Shown one piece after another: positions 24,801 to 33,800 of a stretch of 64,000 bases of DNA. Source of the DNA: Vitellaria paradoxa (taxonomy: Eukaryota; Streptophyta; Magnoliopsida; Ericales; Sapotaceae); assembly GCA_019916065.1 (NCBI GenBank), contig CM034244.1, positions 34,409,433 to 34,473,432 on the forward strand, written 5' to 3'. The notes beneath the pieces are model-generated. The model saw nothing but the letters and a program-made list of their open reading frames with translations, ran no database searches and had not been told where the DNA came from. The position numbers and the translations under genes are program-made. How positions within the stretch are numbered: position 1 is the stretch's first letter; every line of letters starts with the position of its first letter.

Positions 24801-27800
24801 AGTTCATCATGATCGCACTAAGCACGTTGAGGTTGACCGACACTTCATCAAGGAGAAGATAGAAGATGGAAGTGTGAGTTTGAATTACATTCCTACTAAA
24901 GAACAAACAGCTGATGTTTTAACCAAGAGCCTTCACAGACCAGGCTTCAAAAATTTGGTAAGCAAGCTTGGAATGATCAATATCTACTCCCAGCTTGAGG
25001 GGGGGTGAAGATAAACCTTATGTATTCTTCTAGGATAATGTTCTGTTGTTCTGCTGTAGCTGCTGTTAATGCTACAGCAGTCGGTCATTATTCTTCTTAT
25101 TTAATTCTGTTAGCATAGAGGAGATGATGGGGCTTTCAACTTAGATATTTAGTATTGATTTAATTACTAAGACTGTTCAGCTATTTAGACCTTTAAGCTA
25201 CAGGTACTCTTGTATAAATAGGGTTGTAATTATTCATTGTATATAGCTTTTTTTTACCAATTCTGCTACAAATTATAGTTAGGGAGGATCAGTCCGGCAC
25301 ACCAGTGACTTAAATGGATGGATCTGCAAGAGTGACCCAGTACAGAAAAGGCCCAATTCAGAGTAAATAAAAATCCAGCTGTCATCATTAGGCTCCCACC
25401 TTTTTTCTAGAAAAAGAATCTTTTCAGTTAGTCTGTTGCACAATCAGTTAGTAAAAAAATATATAAATAGCTTACACTGATGTAATAAAGGGGACGATGA
25501 AAAAAAAGAAATATTTTTCCTTGAGAATTATATCTCATCTAGAAGAGTTCTTGGATTTCTCTCGAATTTAAACCAATCTCTTGTTTTCTTCTTTTCAATT
25601 TTCTTTTATCTTTCTTACCATCCAAAGACAAGGAAGAGGGTTCACAACAGTGTGCATATAGATACTTTTTGTGCACAATTAAATAATAGTTATAGCATCT
25701 ATATTTAGAAAAATTTCTGTCCACTGTTTTATTCTATTGCACATTCTCATCCTCATAAACTTAAAAAGGACGGAGAGAATCATAGACTAACTCTTATAAT
25801 TCTTCCCATAAACTTCAAGCATTGCAAGATATTAGTTATTAATAATTCTTCGTTCTTCCCCATGAAATTCATGTGTTGCCTGCACCTCAAATTTCATCAC
25901 TTAAAATTGTAAAAGTTCACATCAAAAAACCAGTAAAACTGTTTAAGTTAACGAAACATGGAAGATTCAAAACCCCCTCTGCTTTTCAAGAACATAAAAT
26001 AACATATATGTGCCCTACATTTCAAACAGCTAGTTAAGTATTCTACCCCTCCTTAAGGATGTACCATCAGTAAGCTTCACGATAATTTATATGCAGCATT
26101 TTCAGGCACTTCATGAGAAATCAGAGGTCATATAATATATATAAGTGATGAAAATATCTCTTGTTGAAGCAAGTTGACATCGAAGGAAAAGTTCAATGTC
26201 AAGTATAGGCCGCTTTCATAAACCTCACGGGCTAATCTAAATTCTATTTTCTTCGTCACAAATTTTTATCCTTAAAAAAGAGTATAGGAAATAATACAAT
26301 CACAGTTTACAACCAAATTGAGAAATCAATAATCTCAAAAACAAAATTAGCTTAACTCTCTTTCCAGACAAAATAAGAAGTAAGACAAAGGAAAAATCAT
26401 AGCTCGAAAAATACACAAGAGATAGATACCAAACCACAAGAATGAACGGTGAAAAATGCATACCTGTCTGTAACCGATTGCTCGAGTTGCAGAATTTGAA
26501 TTTGGCAGAAGACCAATATCTAGAAGCCATTGGGCTTCAGACAAAATGCCATTACTTCCTATTGTTGAAATCAATAAAATGATAAATGGGCAAACAGCAA
26601 ATAATATGATTTTTGTCAGTTCCTACAATTAGAAGCCACTATCATAATATCAGAATAACTGAAGTCAAATAATGTGATTTTGAGTAATTTATGCCCAAAA
26701 CAGATGAAGAAACTTTCAAAGCTAAGAGAAGAATCAAGTTTACAACAGGATATTATCAAAACAAGCATGTACTTTCAGATAATAACAACTAAACAGTTGG
26801 AATCCCAAAAATTTGCATGTAAAGAAACATAAAGAGGATTGATGAATTCAGGTCATGTTATACATCCCCATTGCTTTCTCATCAACACCCCACCCACCCC
26901 CCCCCCCCCCAAAAAAAAAAATCCAAACCAACAGAAAAGATGAAAGTGAGAACCCACCAAAAGAAAAACTCACACACTAATGACAATGCAAACCGTGCAT
27001 ACATCAATGGTAACTCTTATTTAAGGACCGGCAAGGATTAAAATTTCAATTTAGTAGGGTGGTTTGAGTAGCATAGAAATGAAAACATTTCGAACAGTGT
27101 TTCCAAAGCGGCCAAAAAAAAAATTGTTAGCTATAATATTGTAGAGAATATTAAACTAGGTATAGAATTTGTCTATCTATGATAGTGTAGGATTACAGAA
27201 CAAGAACAACCATGAGTGTCCAATTTTCCTAATTCTATGTATCTTAACATGGTATCAAATCAACGATCTAGGTCCATTTTTTCTTTTCTAATTAGGGTTT
27301 TCTTGTGTATCTATCAAGAACCTAGTCATCTCATTATTGTGTCGATATCAAGAACGCAAACCCTAGTTCCAATTACAAAAAACATCCACCACCATCACCC
27401 AAACCCTCCCTAACCACCAGCCAGGTGCACTGACACCACAAAAAAAGCCCCAGTCACCTGATTTGTTGATGCTGGTGCTTCAAACCCTAACTCTGATCAC
27501 CATAGGCACAAACAAACCAATCAAGAAGCTTTATCCATTAATGGCGACCATTATAGGCCCAACCAGCACCACTAGTGTTTTATTTCGGTCTCTTAGTAAC
27601 TATAATCCTTTCTACTGTTCTGTGGAAAATAATCGAATATTTTTATTCTTGAAGACCAGTCAACTAAGTCACCTATCATACATAATAATTGAATGTTGAA
27701 ATTAGTTTGATATATATTATTGGGCCCATTTTCTAGTACTTTAAGCTTTTAGAACAATTGGTGACTTAATATGGTATTAGAGCTCTGATTCCAGGAGGTC

Positions 27801-30800
27801 TTAGATTTAAGTCTTGTTGTCAAAGTTTATTCTTTGTTTGATCTTGTGCACTTTAGTCAATTTGTGTTTTGCACCTTGTTTGGTTTACTTTGAATGTCTC
27901 TGTTCCACATGCTCTGGTTCCAAGATATCCTTTGTTTAAGACTACAAATCAGCCGATTGGGAATGTTAACAAAATTAACTTGTGGTATAAAGTTATAAAA
28001 TACAAGATAGTGACAAAGATGGACTCAAAAAGAACAATGTAAAAACTAAATTTATAAAACAGATGAATTACAAGACAATGCACTAAGACTAGGGGTAGAA
28101 ACGAGCCGAGCCAAGCCGAGCCGAGCCGAGCTTTAACATGTTCGAGCTCGGCTCGAGCTTTTTATACTGAGCTCAAACTCGATTTGAGCTTTTATATAGG
28201 CTCGAGCTCGGCTCAATAAAGAAGAATTTAGGCTCGGTTAGACTCGCGAATAACTCGATTAAACCAAAACGACGTCGTTTTGATTTAAAATATAATATAT
28301 TTAAAAAATATAATAAAAATATTATTAAAATATATATATTATTCTAACCGAGCCTACTCGCGAGCTTTCGAGCCGAGCTTGCCGAGCTTCTCTAGGCTCG
28401 AGCTCGAGCTCGAATCCAAAACGAGCCAAAAATCAAGCTCGGTTCGAGCTCTTTTAACTCATGAATCGAGCTCGAGCCGAGCTCGTGTAGCTCACGAACG
28501 GCTCAGTTCGTTTCCACCCCTAACTGAGACTGGTTCCTCAACAAACATATTTTGAAGTCTGTCATGGAAATGATGACAAGCAATATTTCTTGCAAATTGA
28601 GTGGCATTAACTAATTCCAAAGGAAAAAGCAACTTTAAAATATGATTACAAAATAAACAAGAACTTGGTCAAGATATATTTCATTGGATAAAACATATGC
28701 AATCCATGTACTAGATACAGGTTCTTTAAGGAGGAGGTCAAAACCCCTGGAGTCAAGTAAGAATGCAAGCCACGGAACTTTTACTAAAAAATGAAGGAAA
28801 TGGCAATCCACACACTCTTGGGGTTTGTGGTGTGTGCTTAGTCTGAAAAAGCCAGGCAAGGTATCTTGGAATCATTGCCCCGCACTTGCATATTCTCATG
28901 AATATTTCTAATGTGAGACCATCCACACGCTAGCACAGTTTTTACATGCCAGACTTATCCAAGACAAATTAGTGTATCTGATAGATTTTGAGATCTCAAA
29001 GAACAGAGTACAAAAAAGTTGACATCCATGACATTTTTTACCTGACAGCATATCTTCACACCGGAAATCAATCAACCTATAGAGATCTATTCTCGGACTT
29101 GTAAGGAAAAAACAAATGAACTCATAGTCCAAATTTGTTGATTTATTCTTCTCAATTCCATCACAAGAAGAATTGTTGTCAAGAGAGCAGTCCATTACAC
29201 CTGAATCCAGCTGCTCCCTGAACAGGGCATATGGTACTTGAAAGGCAGATGGAGGTGATCCACTAGACTGCAAAGTCAAAACAAGTATTGCATAAGCATG
29301 GTATACCCCTTGATTATGTCTTTGAGTAACCTTGCAATTAGATAAAGAAAATCTTTTATTCTCTAGTTTTAACTTCCTCAACAACTTCAGGCTACAGCTA
29401 GATTAACAACCACCTAAATCGAGGCATACGCGAACAAGAAAACCAGCATATTGTATCAATCAATCATTAAAATTTGAATCCATTATGCAGACTTTTCTAC
29501 ACAAAACACGCTCACAAAGATCCATAGAAATTCAGATTCATCTTCTAACTAGTAACTTATGAAGATCATAAGCTTACCTTAATGATTTCAAGACTGCGAC
29601 GTAGACGATACCAATCATTAGCAGCTAAAGATTGGGCCCTTGGATCACCTGCTTTAACAACCAACTGCACAGCTGCATCCCAGTCACCATTTCTCTGTAA
29701 ATCTACAAGCTCTGAGTACACTTGAGAGGTGATCTCTCGAGAAGCTTTTGGAACATTTGGCTTTCCATATATATACCTTAAATATCAAAAAGTAATTAGA
29801 ATTTTATGCACCATAAAAAATTGTTTTCCCCATAGACATGAAAATTCCAATTAGAAGTGCCTAAACTGTAAATTTAAAGTTATCCAACACAGACAGAATT
29901 AATTTCATTTTATTTATTTACTCAGCGAAAAAAATAAATAAATAAAGTGTCATTGTCAAACTTCAATTAAATATTTACATTTAGGAAAAGCAACACAATG
30001 AGACCTAGACTCATGATCCTTCAATTGCTATAAAAGAACTCCACCAGTAGATCTCACTGTCTGAGGCTACAGTGGCGCGTGGGGCACTATTGAGACAAGC
30101 GGCTGGTCAACAATAACTTGTTGAAGCAAAGCGAAGACTCTGGTGACGTTGGTGAGTCTTATTGGGCATAGGCGAAGACTTATTGAGCCTCAACTACTGT
30201 GTGATCGCCAATATCAACAAAGAGAGGGCTTGGTCAACTTTCAGAATTGAGGACTACAACAACGTAGGATCTTATTAGCCATCATCGGTGGTCCAAGGGG
30301 CTTTGTCGGCAAGTGATGAGTAACATGTATTAGGGTTTCTTGATACAGATGCAAGAACCCTAATTTTGAAGAAAAATAATTTACGATATCTACTTTGATA
30401 CCATGTCAAGAAACAATGAATTCAATTGAATTGCTAGTGTTGTCTCAACGTGTATTTGTATACATCTGAAGAATACAAAATAAAAAACAAGAATACTCTA
30501 CTACTCTCCCTAATCAAAACAAATCTCTTACACTAGAAAAGAATAAAACATGCTACTATATTTACAATATTCTAACAAAGATATTTGGGAATTCAATACA
30601 CTCACAACTAGTGTCTCAATCTCTATTTATAATAATGTAAGTGTACAAAATAGGACAGGAAACCTTGGAAAAACTAATTCGTATACAATGCCATAAGTGT
30701 CCAAATAATAGTCTATAATTACTTCTAACAGTAATGGTGCCAGAAAGAAGTATAAATTCTGTATGGAAGAAACACAACCTGGAATCTCAAATCATCAAAG

Positions 30801-33800
30801 GCAGACAACAAGTTTCAATAATAAGTACGCCAACAGAATGGCAGTTGACAAATAATCAAGTCTATATCCACGATGTGACAATAACTTAATGTTAAGACCA
30901 AAGGGCCAATCTTCGCTTGCCCTTTTGAAGTAATGCTTTTGGTGCCACATCATTTATAAGGGCAAGAACCAGTGGTTTGATGAAAAGAAGTTTGACGAAA
31001 AGAAATTACACAAAACTATTAGGGCACTTTCCTAAGGTTAAAAACTATTTCACTTCCCCCTTCGGGTAACTCTTCAATATAACTTTCCTGCAGGTATACT
31101 AGGGAGTTTCATGAAAATATTTATGCTGACGTCAGATGAGAACATTAGTAGACAAACCTCTCACTTTCCCCTGATCCATATATTAAGGAGATCTTAAAAG
31201 CACCAGGCCCATAGAAGGTCAAAAAGCCAAAATAGAAATATAAAGAAAATCTCGAATTTCTAAAAATAATTTTGATTTTAGACTAGTTTTCAAGAACTTG
31301 TTCTCAGGGGCCCCAAGAGAGAGAAATAAACTTGGAAGCACTTTTCTCATTCTATTTGATATGTAGATATAAAATAACCATCACCCAGGATAAGAAGGGG
31401 AAACATACCATCGTAAGTATAATCCAGTCCCACCCGTAACTATTGGAACACGGCCATTGTTAAGAATTTCTCTTGTAGCTTGCCTTGCATCCTCAAAAAA
31501 ATCCCCAACAGAGTATTCTAATGGTAAATGTAAAGTTAAGTTCTACATTATAAGAATGAAAAATCTAAAATCTGAGTGACAAAAGAATTATATTAGGAGA
31601 CCAAAAACTAACAAACTCAAAATATCAGAACACTTGGAACTTCATCAGTAGGAAGCAAAAAGTAGCCCATAAAGGTCAAATCTAGGAAGTGTAGACACTC
31701 TTTGGAGGCTAGCATATAGGTGTCAAATACTCTCAGGACACGGAGATGCAACTGACACGCAGTGGACAGGTCTTGGACACTTGGTTAAGCGTGCCCTTCT
31801 TTTGGTGAACATTTTTTTGGCTTTGGACATGTTGCAGACACACAACAGATACATTCAGGACACTTGCCAAGTTTTCTATTCCTTAATTTGTCTCCAACAC
31901 CTTTCAATAGAACATAAAATATTTATTGTGAATTTTCTTTACTTCTTCCCTACATCTCAAAGGGTTTACCCCTTTTTTTAAGATTTGAACAAGGGATGGT
32001 TGATAAATTGCATTTACTTTTTCATGTTATGATTTATTTTATGATAGAACTACATGTTTTTAAATAATGTGTTAATTTACTTTTTAATCTTAATGGAAGG
32101 TAATAGTTACGTGAAGGATATTATGATAATTAAGATATAGAGTATATGGTTTTGTTTTTTAACTCTAATTAGTGTTTTACTGCATTTTTGTATTAAGTTT
32201 GAATAAAATATTTATATATAAAACATAAACACTTATGAAAATATATTTTTGCGTGTCCCCGCCATGTCATGTCCTTCAATTTTTAAAATTTATGGCGTGT
32301 CCAAATTGAGTCGGATCACAAGTCAATGTTCATGCTTCTTTGGGTCCTCATGTTCCTTGAGGATGACTTTCAGAAGTTTCTTCATATTATTTGTGCCCCT
32401 CTGGCCTAAGTCATACAATCACAAAAAAAAAAACTAGTATATCATTTGATTAACAAGAGGACCAGAGCTATACTAACCAAACAACAGTTTTCATAATAAA
32501 AAAGAATTTAGGTTATGTTAGGTTTTAAATTAGATATTGGCAAACCGTAAACAAAACAATGAATTTAATCAAGTTTGTATACTTAGGCATAGGCTAAGAT
32601 GTGTTGGTACACAAGCTTGGTGATTGACAATGAAAGGTCACTGCACAGCATACAGAAAAGTCCCGCTGGATAGCTGCTGGAAAGTCACTGGAAATAGCAG
32701 AAAAACTAACAAACCCAAGTTGCTCGCTATAACTCTCGCTGGCATCACTAGCTATGTCATTAGGAATTCCAGAAACAATAATGATGATCTGACATACTCT
32801 CTGGCAGCGCTAGAAGCTTCGCTGGGAATTAGAGAATCTGGGCTATGCTACTCAAGTTGTACACAAAATCTCGCTGGAAGCCTTGCGAGGTTCATTGGGA
32901 TCTCACTGGAAAATCCATGTTTTAATGTTCATGGTGGTTAAATGCGTGCTGGGAAGCTCATCCCAGCAAGCAACTGAAATTTTTCAGAAACCTGCCATTT
33001 CTGCGTTTCCAAAGCTGCGCACTATATAAAAGAACCTTCTCTTAGGGTTTCTGTGTATCAAAATTATTATTTTTATACTCCAAGTGCTTCATAAAAGTTA
33101 TCTACATCACTTAGCCAAAATATTCCTTATTCTAAGTGTTCGTTGATCTTCAATGATTTGAAGATTGATCTTTCGCTAAGAAGGGTTCATCGTGGATACG
33201 AGTAAAGTTTCAACTCAAAAGAATCGAGGATTCAATTGGTACTTTGTGGTTGTAAATTTTGTAACCCGTTTATTTTAGTGGAAGAAGTTTGCATAGTCCT
33301 TCGTTTAGGATTCGTGGTTTTTTCTCTTTTGTTAACAAGGGTTTCCATGGAAAAATTTTGCATCTAATTACTTTATGCTTGTGATTGTTTAATTGATTAT
33401 TTGATACTAGACTTTTAGCTATTTTCAATACGATGATCTAATCCAGCAGGCAACATACCTTCAGATGGGTGCAGTATGTCAAGCAAATGGTGTAGCACTT
33501 CCTGCAAAAATAAATAAAATAAATAAAGAATGAAATATTTTAACATGATAACTTTTTTTCGTATCGTGTTTTATCATAATAACAGTTAACCAACTAAACA
33601 AGCTCATCCGCAAGTTCCAGCTAGGCAAGACAACATAGGCAGCAGAAATACAAACATTTTTAGTCAGAACAAAGCCATAATCATTGCGTGCTATAAAGGG
33701 AAAGAAACATTAGCAGATAAGTTTGCTTATAACAGTTAGTAGGCTGGAAGCTACCGCTTCTAGAATGCAAGTTGTTCACCTGTTCTACTAAGCAACAAAA

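Larger units (their letters stand above)
20013..25270 (+). mobile_element. Full-length Ty1/copia LTR retrotransposon in an IPT9 intron
   Basis: The 5,258-bp element has two 265-bp LTRs (20013-20277 and 25006-25270), each beginning TG and ending CA, flanked by the exact 5-bp target duplication AATTA (20008-20012 and 25271-25275). A tRNA-iMet primer-binding site follows the 5' LTR and a G-rich polypurine tract precedes the 3' LTR. The internal gag-pol order is gag, protease, integrase, reverse transcriptase, RNase H, which defines Copia. The LTRs differ at 6 of 265 positions by my reading (2.3%), so insertion is recent. It is antisense to IPT9 within its 7.8-kb intron 7. Confidence 0.96.

Noticed and set aside
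26300..26574. Full frames of 75-76 codons around 26464-26558
   Set aside because: Only the 95-bp exon portion is coding; the rest reads through the splice sites.
28635..28859. 74-codon minus-strand frame in an IPT9 intron (candidate extra exon)
   Set aside because: The flanking exons 29042 and 26558 join in phase (TCA G|GA AGT) without it, and it does not resemble the MiaA family.
32624..32941. 105-codon frame within the probable solo LTR
   Set aside because: No family resemblance; LTRs do not normally encode protein and the frame is flanked by LTR features.
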